Position numbers and translations under genes: made by a program
Assembly (NCBI RefSeq): GCF_038957035.1
Contig: NZ_CP152412.1
Location: forward strand, 868,001-932,000
From: Bradyrhizobium sp. B097
GTDB taxonomy: Bacteria > Pseudomonadota > Alphaproteobacteria > Rhizobiales > Xanthobacteraceae
Direction: 5' to 3'
Length of the DNA stretch: 64,000 nucleotides
The notes under the pieces: generated by a model
What the model saw: the letters and a program-made list of their open reading frames with translations, nothing else
Told to the model about the DNA's origin: nothing
The model's database searches: none
Shown here: piece by piece, positions 45,166-53,790 of the stretch
Layout: the number at the start of each line of letters is the position of its first letter
How positions within the stretch are numbered: the stretch's first letter is position 1

Positions 45166-46395
45166 TTACTCGGCGGCCAGCGACTTCTGGTGCAGCGGTA
45201 GGCCGAGCCGGTCCCAGACCTGGAGCAGGGCCTCGGCCAGCGCGTCGATCAGGCCGTCGTCATGGTAGGGCGAGGGCGTGATGCGCAGTCGCTCGGCGCC
45301 CTTGGCGACCGTCGGATAGTTGATCGGCTGGATGTAGATGCCGTGGTCCTCCAGCAGCAGGTCGGAGGCGCGCTTGCACTTCTCGGGGTCGCCGACGAAC
45401 AGCGGCACGATATGGGTGTCGCTCGACATCACCGGCAGGCCGGCGGCGGTCAGGATCGCCTTGGTGCGGGCGGCGCGGTCCTGGTGGCGCTCGCGCTCCC
45501 AGTTCGAGGTCTTCAGATGGCGGATCGCAGCGGTCGCGGCCGAGCAGATCGCAGGCGGCAGCGCGGTGGTGAAGATGAAGCCCGGCGCGTAGGAGCGCAC
45601 CGCGTCGATGATCTCGGCGCGGCCGGCGATATAGCCGCCGAGGCAGCCGAACGCCTTCGCAAGGGTGCCTTCAAGCACGTCGATCCGGTGCATCACGCCA
45701 TCGCGCTCGGCGATGCCGCCGCCGCGGGGGCCGTACATGCCGACCGCATGGACCTCGTCGACATAGGTCATGGCGCCGTATTTCTCGGCGAGATCGCAGA
45801 TCGTGGCGAGCGGCGCGACGTCGCCGTCCATCGAATAAAGGCTCTCGCAGACGATCAGCTTCGGCCGGTCGGGACCGGCGGCGATCAAGAGCTCCTCGAG
45901 ATGCGCGACGTCGTTGTGGCGGAAGATCTGGCGCTCGCAGCCGGCCTGGCGCACGCCCTCGATCATCGAATTGTGGTTCAGCGCGTCCGACAGGATCAGG
46001 CAGTTCGGAATCAGCTTGGCGAGCGTCGAGATGCCGGTCTGGTTCGAGACGTAGCCCGAGGTGAACAGCAGCGAGGCTTCCTTGCCGTGGAGGTCGGCGA
46101 GCTCCGCCTCGAGCTGCACCAGCGGATGATGGGTGCCCGCGATGTTGCGGGTGCCGCCGGCGCCGGTGCCGACGCGGGTCGCGGTCTCGACCATGGCGCC
46201 GACCACCTTGGGGTGCTGGCCCATGCCGAGATAGTCGTTGGAGCACCAGATCACGACGTTGCGGCTGCCCTTCGGCGAATGCCAGGTCGCGTGCGGGAAG
46301 CGTCCCGCGATCCGCTCGAGGTCGGCGAACACCCGGTAGCGCCGCTCGTCATGCAGGCGGTTGAGGGCGGTTTGGAAAAACTGGCTGTAATTCAT
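45166..46395 (-). CDS. hemA: 5-aminolevulinate synthase
   Basis: 409 aa, Shemin-pathway enzyme that condenses glycine and succinyl-CoA; the first step of heme synthesis in alphaproteobacteria. The start [23 protein letters not shown] is conserved. [43 protein letters not shown]-lysine Lys247 in EGTLAKAFG and [11 protein letters not shown] are all present. An FNR/FixK-type box and an inverted repeat lie upstream, fitting oxygen and iron control of heme synthesis. Confidence 0.96.
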   Translation of the reverse strand: MNYSQFFQTALNRLHDERRYRVFADLERIAGRFPHATWHSPKGSRNVVIWCSNDYLGMGQHPKVVGAMVETATRVGTGAGGTRNIAGTHHPLVQLEAELADLHGKEASLLFTSGYVSNQTGISTLAKLIPNCLILSDALNHNSMIEGVRQAGCERQIFRHNDVAHLEELLIAAGPDRPKLIVCESLYSMDGDVAPLATICDLAEKYGAMTYVDEVHAVGMYGPRGGGIAERDGVMHRIDVLEGTLAKAFGCLGGYIAGRAEIIDAVRSYAPGFIFTTALPPAICSAATAAIRHLKTSNWERERHQDRAARTKAILTAAGLPVMSSDTHIVPLFVGDPEKCKRASDLLLEDHGIYIQPINYPTVAKGAERLRITPSPYHDDGLIDALAEALLQVWDRLGLPLHQKSLAAE

Positions 46396-46440
46396 CGGCG
46401 AACCCAGAAAGCGGAACCTGACCAGAAAACCTGCCTCTTC

Positions 46441-46461
46441 TTAGAGCTTTTCCAGCTCTAA
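46441..46461. promoter_or_regulatory. Inverted repeat TTAGAGC-N7-GCTCTAA upstream of hemA
   Basis: Perfect 7-bp arms (46441-46447 and 46455-46461) centred about 55 bp before the hemA ATG. The TTAGA/TCTAA arms are reminiscent of iron-control elements bound by Irr, but the spacing differs from the usual motif. Either a regulator site or an RNA hairpin in the leader. Confidence 0.45.
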
Positions 46462-46534
46462 TGTCCATGCATTGGCCCACATTCGGGCATGCGCCGCAGT
46501 TGGGCAAATTGCCCTAGCTGGGGTCTGTTTGGCT

Positions 46535-46548
46535 TGATTTCGGTCAAA
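46535..46548. promoter_or_regulatory. FNR/FixK-type box upstream of hemA
   Basis: TTGATTTCGGTCAA matches the TTGA-N6-TCAA anaerobox core. It lies about 147 bp before the hemA ATG, just after the end of the MBL gene. Oxygen-controlled hemA expression is known in Bradyrhizobium, which makes a FixK-type activator plausible. Confidence 0.6.
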
Positions 46549-46582
46549 TCGCCGGACGATGCCTTGCCGCCCGGCCCGGCGC

Positions 46583-47647
46583 TCAAGTCGTCTTGAAGCG
46601 CAGCATGCCGTCGTCGTGCATCTCGGCCGTCAGGCGGCCCTCGACCAGCATGTAATTGACATGGGCGACCAGCTCGCCGGCGGCGAAGCCCATCTGGTGC
46701 TCGTCCAGCACGTGCTTGTGGAACACCACCGGGACCAGTTCCTTGGAGGTCTGCGGCACCTCGCGGCAGGCCTCGGCGATCAGCCGGCAGCGCTCCTCAT
46801 GGTGATCGGCGAGCTGCTTGATCCGGGTCTTCAGCCCGTAGAACGGCACGCCATGGCCGGGCAGCACCATCACGTCATAGGGCAAAGTGGTGGTCAGGCT
46901 GGCCAGCGAGGCCAGATATTCGCCGAGCGAGTTCTGCTCGGGCTCGACCGCCCAGACGCTGACATTGGGCGAGATCTTGCTCAGCACCTGGTCGGCGGAC
47001 AGGAACAGCTTGTCGGCAGCGCAATACAGCATCACCTGGTCGAGCGCGTGTCCGCCGCCGGTGATCACCTTGAAGCGCCGCGTGCCGATCACGACCTCGT
47101 CGCCATGGGTGAGGCGGTGATAGGACGGCGGCAGCACCGACACCCGCTTCAGGTAATCCTGGCCGCGGCCGAGCAGCTTCTCGGTCAGGTCCTCGTCCAT
47201 GCCGTGGCGGCGGAAGAACAGCCGCTGCGCGTTGCGCCGCTCCTCGGTGCCGCGGTTCTGATGATAGACCGATTGCAGGTATTCGACCTGCGACATGTAG
47301 AGCGGGCAGTCGAAGCGCTCGGTGATCCAACCGGCGAGACCGACATGATCGGGATGCGAATGCGTCACGATCAGCCTTGTGACCTTGACGTGCTTCAGCG
47401 GTCCCTCGAACAGCGTGGTCCAGGCCGCGATCGATTCCTCATTGCCGAAGCCGGCATCCACCATGGTCCAGCCGTCGCCGTCGGCGAGCAGGTAGATGTT
47501 CACATGGTTGAGGCGAAACGGCAGCTTCAGCCGCGCCCACAGCACCCCGGGGGCTACCTCCACGACCTGGTCGTGGCCGGGGTGGTTCTCCCAGGGGTAT
47601 CGCAATGCCTCCGCCGAGGAGGGAAGGCTGTCGGTCTTCGTATGCAT
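46583..47647 (-). CDS. MBL-fold metallo-hydrolase
   Basis: 354 aa. Zinc ligands: THSHPDHVGLAGW (HxHxDH), His in GGGHALDQVMLY, Asp in LFLSADQVLSKI and His in VLPGHGVPFYG. An additional C-terminal winged-helix-like part contains VFHKHVLDEHQMGFAAGELVAHVNYM. This layout matches the LACTB2/glyoxalase-II-like group of hydrolases; the substrate is not clear. Ends 187 bp before hemA on the same strand. Confidence 0.9.
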   Translation of the reverse strand: MHTKTDSLPSSAEALRYPWENHPGHDQVVEVAPGVLWARLKLPFRLNHVNIYLLADGDGWTMVDAGFGNEESIAAWTTLFEGPLKHVKVTRLIVTHSHPDHVGLAGWITERFDCPLYMSQVEYLQSVYHQNRGTEERRNAQRLFFRRHGMDEDLTEKLLGRGQDYLKRVSVLPPSYHRLTHGDEVVIGTRRFKVITGGGHALDQVMLYCAADKLFLSADQVLSKISPNVSVWAVEPEQNSLGEYLASLASLTTTLPYDVMVLPGHGVPFYGLKTRIKQLADHHEERCRLIAEACREVPQTSKELVPVVFHKHVLDEHQMGFAAGELVAHVNYMLVEGRLTAEMHDDGMLRFKTT

Positions 47648-47735
47648 GCTACCGACTTAGCGGGACCCGGGCCGCCGCGCCAGCCGAAAAATCAGATAGT
47701 CGTCCGGAGAATGGGGTGGCGAAGTGCCCGAATTC

Positions 47736-47823
47736 CGTAGCCCGGATGGAGCGAAGCGCAATCCGGGGCCAGTCGATCACGACGTGCAGTCCCGGATTTC
47801 GCTGCGCTCCATCCGGGCTACGG
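47736..47823. repeat. Palindromic repeat, family D (copy 2)
   Basis: CGTAGCCCGGATGGAGCGAA at the left is mirrored by the same block reversed at 47801-47823 (CTCCATCCGGGCTACGG). It separates the MBL gene start from the chemoreceptor end. Confidence 0.8.
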
Positions 47824-47833
47824 AATATCTGCC

Positions 47834-49978
47834 TTACGCCGCGCGGATGTTCGACAGGAAGCCGTCGATTTCGGAGCGCAGCACGTCGGCCTCGCGGCGC
47901 AGCGCGTCGGAGGCGCTGAGCACCTCGCCGGCCGCGGCGCCGGCTTCGGCCGAGGCGGTCGAGACGCCGACGATGTTGCTCGACACCTCGCTGGTGCCGC
48001 CGGCGGCGTGCTGGATGTTGCGGGCGATCTCGCGGGTCGCCGCGCCCTGCTCCTCGACGGCGGCGGCGATCGCGGTGGTGACGTCGTTGATCTCGCCGAT
48101 CGTGCTCGAGATGTTGCGGATCGCGGAGACTGCCGTGGTCGTCACCTCCTGCATGCTGACGATCTGCTGGCGGATTTCCTCGGTCGCCTTGGCGGTCTGG
48201 CTCGCCAGGTTCTTCACCTCGGAGGCGACGACGGCAAAGCCGCGCCCGGCCTCGCCGGCGCGCGCCGCCTCGATGGTGGCGTTGAGCGCCAAGAGATTGG
48301 TCTGCGAGGCGATGGTCTGGATCAGGTCGACCACGACGCTGATCCGCGCGGCGTTGTCGGCAAGGCCCTGCATGGTGGTGTCGGTGGCGCTGGCTTCCTC
48401 GACCGCCTTGCGGGCGATCTCCGCCGAGGTGACGACCTGGCGGCCGATCTCGGAGATCGACGACGACAGCTCCTCGGTGCCGGCCGACACCGTCTGCACA
48501 TTGACCGAAGTCTCCTCGGCGGCCGAGGCGACCGCGTTGACCAATGCGCTCGACTGGTCGGCGGTCGCCGACATGCTCTGCGCGGTCGACTGCATCGAGT
48601 TCGCCGCGCTCTGCAGGCTGCCGAGCGCAGTGCGGACCGTCGATTCGAACGTTGCGATTTGCGTCTCCATGCGCGAGGCGCGCTCGGCCTTGGCGGAGCG
48701 GTCCTTGTTCTGGTTTTCGGTGAGCTCGCGGCTCTCGATCATGCTCTCGCGGAACACCTGCAGCGCGTCCGCCATGACGGCGATCTCGTCGCGCTGGCGG
48801 CTCTGCGGGATCTCGGTGTCGAGATCGCCATCGGACAACAGCTGCATCGAGCGCTGCAGGCCGCGGATGCGGCGCAGGATGTTGCGTCCGACATAGAGCC
48901 AGACGAACAGGAACGAGCCGACCAACGTCAGCGCGCCCAATCCGATCATCACCGTGGTCGCGAGCGAGATCTGCTGCCGCGCCTGGAAGGTCGACGAGTC
49001 GGTCTCCTTCTGCACGGCGTCGACCAGCTGCTGGACGCTGATGCCGAGCCCGACATTGAGCTTGCGGGTCTCTTCCAGGATGGTCTGGCCGTAATCGATC
49101 GAGTCGAGCTCCTTCTGGCGGATCTTGAACACGCCGGTCTTGCCTTCGCCGAGCACCAGCAGCTTCTCCGCGGTGTCGCGCACCGCAACGATCGCCGGAT
49201 TGTTCGGCAGGTCCTCGAGGTTGGACTTGACGCGGTCGCGGCCCTTCTTGAACTCCGCCTCGATCGCATCGAGCGTCTCGCTGGAATTGGCCGACAACGC
49301 CGCGGTCATGTCGGCGGCCATCAGATTGCCGGCGGCGAGCACGTTGCTGATCTGGCCGACGGTGCGCGCGGCTTCGGTGGCAGCGTCAGCGGAGACTTCG
49401 GCCGCGGCGAGAATCGCGTTGAGCCGGGTCTGCGCGTCGAGCATCGCGGGACCCGCAGCGGAGACGAAAGCGCCCTGCGCCTTGCGCAGCGCGTTGTACT
49501 GCTTGTCGCGCAGCGCGCCGACGTCGAGCCGCTCATGCGCCGCCGAGATCAGGCTCTTGGTTGCCTCGTCGGTGTTCTTGACGTTCTCCTGCAGCGCGCT
49601 GACCACGGACTTATCGGCGCCGAGTTCGATGATCTCGCCAAGCTTGGCATTGGTTTGCTGCGCGACCTCCTGCACTTTCTTGGTGCGATCGTTCAGCGCG
49701 TCCTCGCTCTGTACGGCGAGCAGGCCGGGCCCTTGGGCCGCGAGCGAGGCGCTCTGCGCGGAAAGCTGCAGGCTCGCGGCGAGCCGCGGAATGTCACGGC
49801 CGGAGAGATCGCTCATGGTGCCGCCGAGCTGATGCAGCACGATGCCGGCGCCTGCGCTGATCACGAGCGCCATGCCTGCGATCACGGCGAATGCCGCGAA
49901 CAGGCTGCCTCTGACACCCATCTGCGGCAGATGGATACGCTTGAGATTTGGTTTGCCGAGCTTGAACCGAAACGCCAT
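47834..49978 (-). CDS. Methyl-accepting chemotaxis protein
   Basis: 714 aa. First membrane helix about residues 28-50, a helical periplasmic sensor domain to about 335, second helix about 336-359 ([21 protein letters not shown]), then HAMP and a long signalling coiled coil. The hairpin tip reads [40 protein letters not shown], the universal CheA/CheW contact. No CheR-binding pentapeptide at the C-terminus (ends FLSNIRAA). The ATG at 49978 is chosen over an upstream GTG/ATG because the protein then begins MAFRFKLG before the first helix. Confidence 0.93.
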   Translation of the reverse strand: MAFRFKLGKPNLKRIHLPQMGVRGSLFAAFAVIAGMALVISAGAGIVLHQLGGTMSDLSGRDIPRLAASLQLSAQSASLAAQGPGLLAVQSEDALNDRTKKVQEVAQQTNAKLGEIIELGADKSVVSALQENVKNTDEATKSLISAAHERLDVGALRDKQYNALRKAQGAFVSAAGPAMLDAQTRLNAILAAAEVSADAATEAARTVGQISNVLAAGNLMAADMTAALSANSSETLDAIEAEFKKGRDRVKSNLEDLPNNPAIVAVRDTAEKLLVLGEGKTGVFKIRQKELDSIDYGQTILEETRKLNVGLGISVQQLVDAVQKETDSSTFQARQQISLATTVMIGLGALTLVGSFLFVWLYVGRNILRRIRGLQRSMQLLSDGDLDTEIPQSRQRDEIAVMADALQVFRESMIESRELTENQNKDRSAKAERASRMETQIATFESTVRTALGSLQSAANSMQSTAQSMSATADQSSALVNAVASAAEETSVNVQTVSAGTEELSSSISEIGRQVVTSAEIARKAVEEASATDTTMQGLADNAARISVVVDLIQTIASQTNLLALNATIEAARAGEAGRGFAVVASEVKNLASQTAKATEEIRQQIVSMQEVTTTAVSAIRNISSTIGEINDVTTAIAAAVEEQGAATREIARNIQHAAGGTSEVSSNIVGVSTASAEAGAAAGEVLSASDALRREADVLRSEIDGFLSNIRAA

Positions 49979-50163
49979 TGCCCCGTACCCCCTGGCCTTA
50001 CCCTTGGCCACTACTCTTGGATGTTTCCCCGGCGCGGGAGTATCAATGCGGCGGGTTAACAAAATCGGGAAAATTGCGACGATCTGCCGGATTTTTCAGG
50101 GCTGCCGCGCGTCGGCGCCACGTTGGTTCGCTGTGCGGAATCGATGCGCGCGATCGGACGTAA

Positions 50164-50187
50164 AAAGGCCGGCGTGAGCCGGCCTTT
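50164..50187 (-). terminator. Intrinsic terminator of the Omp25-like gene
   Basis: Stem AAAGGCCGGC (50164-50173), loop GTGA, stem GCCGGCCTTT (50178-50187). On the minus strand TTTTTA follows the stem. Confidence 0.85.
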
Positions 50188-50215
50188 CCACTCTCGGTTG
50201 TGGTGGCCCGTAACC

Positions 50216-50962
50216 TCAGTAGCGGCCGTAAGCGGGGCCGCCGAGGTTGCCGAGGTTGAAGCGGTAGTTGAGGCCCGCCTTCACCGTGTGCTCGTCATTG
50301 TGGAAGCTGCCGACCGGCACCAGCGCGCCCGGTGCGGTGAAGCGGCTGTCGCCGAAGTCGTAATACTGGTACTCGACCTTGGCCGACCAGTTCGGCGCGA
50401 ACATGTATTCGGCGCCGCCGCCGATGGTCCAGCCGTTGCTGTGGTTGTCGGTGAGCGCGAAGGGGACCTGCGCGCCGCCGAGCGTCACCGTTTCGCTGTT
50501 GTCGGAATAGGCATAGCCGCCCTTCACGTAGATCAGGCCGGGCCCCCAGGTGTAGCCGACCCGGCCGGTGATCGAGGCGATGCCGCGCTGGTTGTTGTTA
50601 TAGACATAACCGCCCGGGAAGATCGCGTTGAGCTGGTGGCCGCCGAGCCAGGAATACTGGCCTTCGAGGCCGATCACCCACATCGGCGACAGCTGCCAGT
50701 CGTAGCCGCCCTGGACGCCACCCATGAAGCGGGCGCTGGAGTCCGACAGCGCGAGGCCGTTGAACGTGTTGTTCTGCGAGAACACGCCGCCGAGATGGCC
50801 GCCGAGATAGAAGCCGGTCCAGTTGTAGAGCGGCGCGGCGTAAACAGGCGCGGGCGCCTTCTGGTAATAGCCACGGGAGCCGAGGTCGGCGGCTTGGGCG
50901 GTCGCGCCAAAGGCAGCGACGGCAACAGCTGCGGCTGCGGTTGCGAGCAGGAACTTCTTCAT
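50216..50962 (-). CDS. Outer-membrane beta-barrel protein, Omp25/31-like
   Basis: 248 aa. Signal peptide (MKKFLLATAAAAVAVAAFGATAQA) and the mature start ADLGSRGYYQKAPAPVYAAPLYNWTGFYLGGHLGG, the hallmark of rhizobial and Brucella Omp25/31 porins. An eight-stranded barrel follows, alternating aromatic residues and ending in a C-terminal aromatic (YGRY). GGAGA upstream supports the ATG at 50962; earlier in-frame starts are rejected. Usually abundant and multi-copy in Bradyrhizobium. Confidence 0.93.
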   Translation of the reverse strand: MKKFLLATAAAAVAVAAFGATAQAADLGSRGYYQKAPAPVYAAPLYNWTGFYLGGHLGGVFSQNNTFNGLALSDSSARFMGGVQGGYDWQLSPMWVIGLEGQYSWLGGHQLNAIFPGGYVYNNNQRGIASITGRVGYTWGPGLIYVKGGYAYSDNSETVTLGGAQVPFALTDNHSNGWTIGGGAEYMFAPNWSAKVEYQYYDFGDSRFTAPGALVPVGSFHNDEHTVKAGLNYRFNLGNLGGPAYGRY

Positions 50963-51189
50963 GGGGCAGTCTCCGGACAAGTCATGAGGCGCGGCGTGAA
51001 TGGCGCCATCCATGGCGATGCGTTAGACCGCATTTGAATAAAATGCTGTCACCGAAAGACGACTTGGAGCGTTAAGTCGCAGGCCTTGCGACGAAACGTT
51101 TTGTTGTGCCTAACGAACGCTTAAGCGGGAATGACGGAAGGCTTAACACGCCGCGCGAGACGGGCTATTTCCGTTAACCAAGCCGTCCG

Positions 51190-51552
51190 CTAGTCCAGTC
51201 GCTTGCGCACGTCGTCGCGCATCTGCTCGCGGAACGCCTGGCGGCGTGCAGCGCGATCCCCAACCGGAACGTCGTGGCGATCGAACACGTCGAACTTCTC
51301 CAGGATCGGATAGTGCTCGCTCGCCATCGCCAGCACGCGCAGCAGCGCGGCGACCTTCGGGGTCGGGCCGGTGACCTCCCATTTGCGGAGTTTTTCGGCG
51401 CCGCCGGCCGCCGGCAACCCGCACAGCTTCGCCATATCAGCCGCCGTCAGCTTCCGGCCGAGTGCCTCGCCGAGATGTTCGCGCAGTTTCTTCAGTTCTG
51501 GGCCAGTCACTCTTGGGTCCGTTCCGCGATTTTGAAGTGTGAAGTGAGTCAC
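51190..51552 (-). CDS. Helix-turn-helix (XRE-like) protein
   Basis: 120 aa. LKKLREHLGEALGRKLTAADMAKLCGLPAAGGAEKLRKWE resembles a Cro/C1-type or antitoxin-like helix-turn-helix near the N-terminus. The second half, VAALLRVLAMASEHYPILEKFDVFD, is helical with a charged tail. The start is uncertain: GTG at 51552 or GTG at 51510. Function unknown; it is not obviously tied to the island 0.4 kb away. Possible single-gene regulator. Confidence 0.6.
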   Translation of the reverse strand: MTHFTLQNRGTDPRVTGPELKKLREHLGEALGRKLTAADMAKLCGLPAAGGAEKLRKWEVTGPTPKVAALLRVLAMASEHYPILEKFDVFDRHDVPVGDRAARRQAFREQMRDDVRKRLD

Positions 51553-51592
51553 ATGACGTGATCGAGGTGCGGGCTATACGCCGCGCATGCGA

Positions 51593-51699
51593 CTTCTAGA
51601 GCCTTTTCCGTTCCGATTGAATCGGAACGGGGTTCTGGATTCTTGTTTTGACGCGTTTTCTTCACGCGAACCGATACCCACTTCGCTCGAAAACGCTTC
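51593..51699. repeat. Dispersed composite repeat, family H
   Basis: TTCTAGAGCCTTTTCCG, a hairpin CCGTTCCGATT-G-AATCGGAACGG (51608-51630, 11-bp arms), then TGACGCGTTTTCTTCACGCG and CACTTCGCTCGAAAACGCT. I recall this arrangement as common between genes in Bradyrhizobium. It ends at the ribosome binding site of the 41-aa gene. Confidence 0.7.
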
Positions 51700-51713
51700 T
51701 GGAGGAAACCATC

Positions 51714-51839
51714 ATGCACGGCATCATCGAAAGCCTCAGCCCCGAACACGCACAGATCGATTGGAAATGGGTCGGCAGTGTGTTCGCGTTCTACGTCGTG
51801 CTGATGATCGGCGGGCTGGGCGCGCTGCTCGCGCATTGA
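51714..51839 (+). CDS. Small single-span membrane protein, 41 aa
   Basis: Short polar start (MHGIIESLSPEHAQIDWKW) followed by one hydrophobic helix (VGSVFAFYVVLMIGGLGALLA). GGAGGAAAC six bases before the ATG is a strong ribosome binding site and decides the start; an in-frame ATG at 51648 lies in repeat DNA. Below the size usually annotated but likely real. Function unknown. Confidence 0.75.
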   Translation: MHGIIESLSPEHAQIDWKWVGSVFAFYVVLMIGGLGALLAH

Positions 51840-51897
51840 GTGCATGGACGGCGCGGCGCAGCGCAGGAACGCCTCGGCCTTTTGAGGGAAGATCTGA

Positions 51898-51920
51898 GTG
51901 TTGCCAGGCAGGGATGAAGT
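51898..51920. repeat. Degenerate copy of the tRNA-Thr 3' end (candidate att site)
   Basis: GTGTTGCCAGGCAGGGATGAAGT agrees by eye at 18 of 23 positions with the tRNA-Thr 3' end at 53793-53815, in the same orientation. It marks the far edge of the low-GC island, 1.9 kb from the tRNA. Fits a decayed integration duplication. Confidence 0.5.
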
Positions 51921-51982
51921 TGTAACGGAGGTATCGCTCTTGCTAAATCGCTAAGATTTTTCGCCTCGCTGCGCCGTGCGTG

Positions 51983-52747
51983 TCAGTTGTGGGTATTTTT
52001 GTCGTCTACTTCAACGGAAGGAGCTTTATCGTTGGCGACAAGCGCGGCTGAAAGTGCCGCGTCCCAGAATCTTCTGTCCATCTTTGATTTGATCTCCTCC
52101 TCATGGCTGAGGTCGCGGTCGTGTCCTTCGACAGCGAGCACCGCTGCCTGAACGAACTGCCGAGCGAAGTCAGCGAGGGCATCAAGATCGTCGAAGCGTG
52201 GGAGGTCAGTTGGCTGATTGTCGAACAGGTGATGAGCCAGCCGGCCCGTTCGGAACCTGCGAAGGCGTGATTGGGCGTCCTGATAATTTTGCGAGTTCAC
52301 GTATGTTTCATACAGGCCTAGCGCGGCAGAGAAAGCATCTCGAAAACTTGCTTCGCCCAATTCTGCTCCGTCAACTAGCTGCGGATGCCATCCGCGAGCG
52401 TCCTTCGCAAGACTGTCTTGGACGTCCCCTCTCTTAAGAAGATGTGCGAGAACCGGAATCGAAGCTTTGTCCTGCTGCTCGATTGGGTATCGATCGGGGT
52501 CGGACACATCAAACAGGCGAGCTAACGCAAGCGCAACAGTCAACGCTAAGCTGTTTTGCGTCACGTTGAAAGTGTCGCCGAAGGGGGTGGGACGATTAAA
52601 CCTATCTTCGCTTACGACATGATTTGCGGCATGCAAGGTCGCCCTCGCTCTCAGCGCAAACCACGTATCGGTGGCCAGCGAGGAAGTAATGAGCTTTGTG
52701 CGTCTTACGGCTTCATCGCTAGCCAAGGACGGGCGCTTCTTAGACAT
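51983..52747 (-). CDS. AbiU2/HEPN-like protein
   Basis: 254 aa, soluble, helical. LALTVALALARLFDVSDPDRYP resembles the AbiU2-like HEPN core. LRRFRTGRLAHHLFDNQPTDLP carries the R-x5-H motif (RTGRLAH) of HEPN nucleases. HEPN proteins of this type serve as RNA-cutting toxins in abortive infection and toxin-antitoxin systems. It follows the DUF4062 gene by 12 bp on the same strand. Coding DNA is near 50% G+C, unlike the flanks. The family assignment is by pattern only. Confidence 0.6.
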   Translation of the reverse strand: MSKKRPSLASDEAVRRTKLITSSLATDTWFALRARATLHAANHVVSEDRFNRPTPFGDTFNVTQNSLALTVALALARLFDVSDPDRYPIEQQDKASIPVLAHLLKRGDVQDSLAKDARGWHPQLVDGAELGEASFRDAFSAALGLYETYVNSQNYQDAQSRLRRFRTGRLAHHLFDNQPTDLPRFDDLDALADFARQFVQAAVLAVEGHDRDLSHEEEIKSKMDRRFWDAALSAALVANDKAPSVEVDDKNTHN

Positions 52748-52759
52748 TCGCGTTCTGGG

Positions 52760-53527
52760 TCAGGCGTCCCTTGCGGGCGCGAGAGTTGCGGGCACGTTTA
52801 AAAGGTCCGCGACCTTGCCGATCTTCTTCTTCGAAAAACACCAAGCATAGAAGCCGTGTCTTGTGCGCGTCCAAGAAGCGCCGATTTCCTTGATCTGATC
52901 TTTCAAGGCAACGGTATCGCCAACCAAAATGAACGACTTCTCCGTGTACTCTTCCATGAGCATGCCGTCCTTCGGTTGCTCCGCCAGCTCTGGCTTCCTC
53001 GTATCGTCGGACGCCTTAATTGCCTTTTTCATGGCTTGTGCATCGACGGTGGAGGTGACGCTCATTTCCCGCATGATAATGGTTATCTGACGCGACAGCT
53101 TCTCGGTCAGCTCGGAAATCGTCTCGTACTGCTCTAAAAGCCCTTTTTGCCGGAGGCTTTCTCTGAATTGCTTTAGCTCTTCGAATTGCGACGTGTCCAA
53201 ATTGTCAAGGTCGGCCCGTTGTTTGGAAAAGTAGAGCATGACCGGCTTTTTTTGCTTCATGCACCAGTTTATTTCTTCGACAGTGCTACTCTTCGCTTTT
53301 CCCGTAGGGGAGCCAAGGCGCGTCCAAAAGGCGCCGATCAGCATGTCGCATTTGCGGACCAACTGCTCATTGATCACTTCTTGTGGTCTATCAGACATGG
53401 ATGGGGCGCTATGGGACTCCCACATCATCGGCAGGAGTACCTTGCCAGTATCCTTGGAGTGTAAAGCGTTCCAAGCGTACAAGCATTCAGCAATTGCCAC
53501 TCTCTCTTGGGGCACGTCAGAAGACAT
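52760..53527 (-). CDS. DUF4062-type protein with extra C-terminal module
   Basis: 255 aa. Residues 1-100 match DUF4062-like proteins: SSDVPQERVAIAECLYAWN, LLPMMWESHSAPSMSDRPQEVI, CDMLIGAFWTRLGSPTGKAK, STVEEINWCMKQKKPVMLYFS. This fold is related to TIR and nucleoside deoxyribosyltransferases and occurs in immune effectors. Its usual first strand (about eight residues, VMIASP-like) seems missing. After a helical middle, residues about 200-245 form SFILVGDTVALKDQIKEIGASW ... CFSKKKIGKVADLL, a small GxT...K...G..W module seen in other proteins. Low G+C; probably operonic with the HEPN-like gene. Confidence 0.65.
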   Translation of the reverse strand: MSSDVPQERVAIAECLYAWNALHSKDTGKVLLPMMWESHSAPSMSDRPQEVINEQLVRKCDMLIGAFWTRLGSPTGKAKSSTVEEINWCMKQKKPVMLYFSKQRADLDNLDTSQFEELKQFRESLRQKGLLEQYETISELTEKLSRQITIIMREMSVTSTVDAQAMKKAIKASDDTRKPELAEQPKDGMLMEEYTEKSFILVGDTVALKDQIKEIGASWTRTRHGFYAWCFSKKKIGKVADLLNVPATLAPARDA

Positions 53528-53593
53528 TAAAGACAGTGGCTGGAAATGGCATTGGCTCCCTCGAGTGTTCCATTTTGCGCAGTGGCGCAGCCG

Positions 53594-53767
53594 TTAGACA
53601 AAGGAATCGTCCTGCCTAATCCCGTCCAACCCCAGGACGCCGAGCAGTTGCCATGACTGAGTAGGCTTCGCCATGTTGCCCGAGGCGAGCACCAGGCGCT
53701 TTGCAGAATCATCGTCTAGCACCGTGTGTATCAGGCGCAGCGCCGAAGGCTCAACGATTTCAGCAAG
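53594..53767 (-). pseudogene. Possible gene remnant between tRNA-Thr and the DUF4062 gene
   Basis: An open stretch between TAG (53768-53770) and TAA (53594-53596) on the minus strand reads IVEPSALRLIHTVLDDDSAKRL ... LLGVLGLDGIRQDDSFV. It has protein-like composition but no start near its 5' end. It is in frame with the DUF4062 gene, divided from it by the TAA and 22 sense codons. It may be the C-terminal scrap of an older gene at the integration site. Not recognised. Confidence 0.3.
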
Positions 53768-53790
53768 CTATTGTTGTTCCAGGGGAAGGA

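Noticed and set aside
48008..50059. A 683-codon plus-strand frame
   Set aside because: Antisense to the chemoreceptor; no start signal and Arg/Gly/Asp/His-rich translation.
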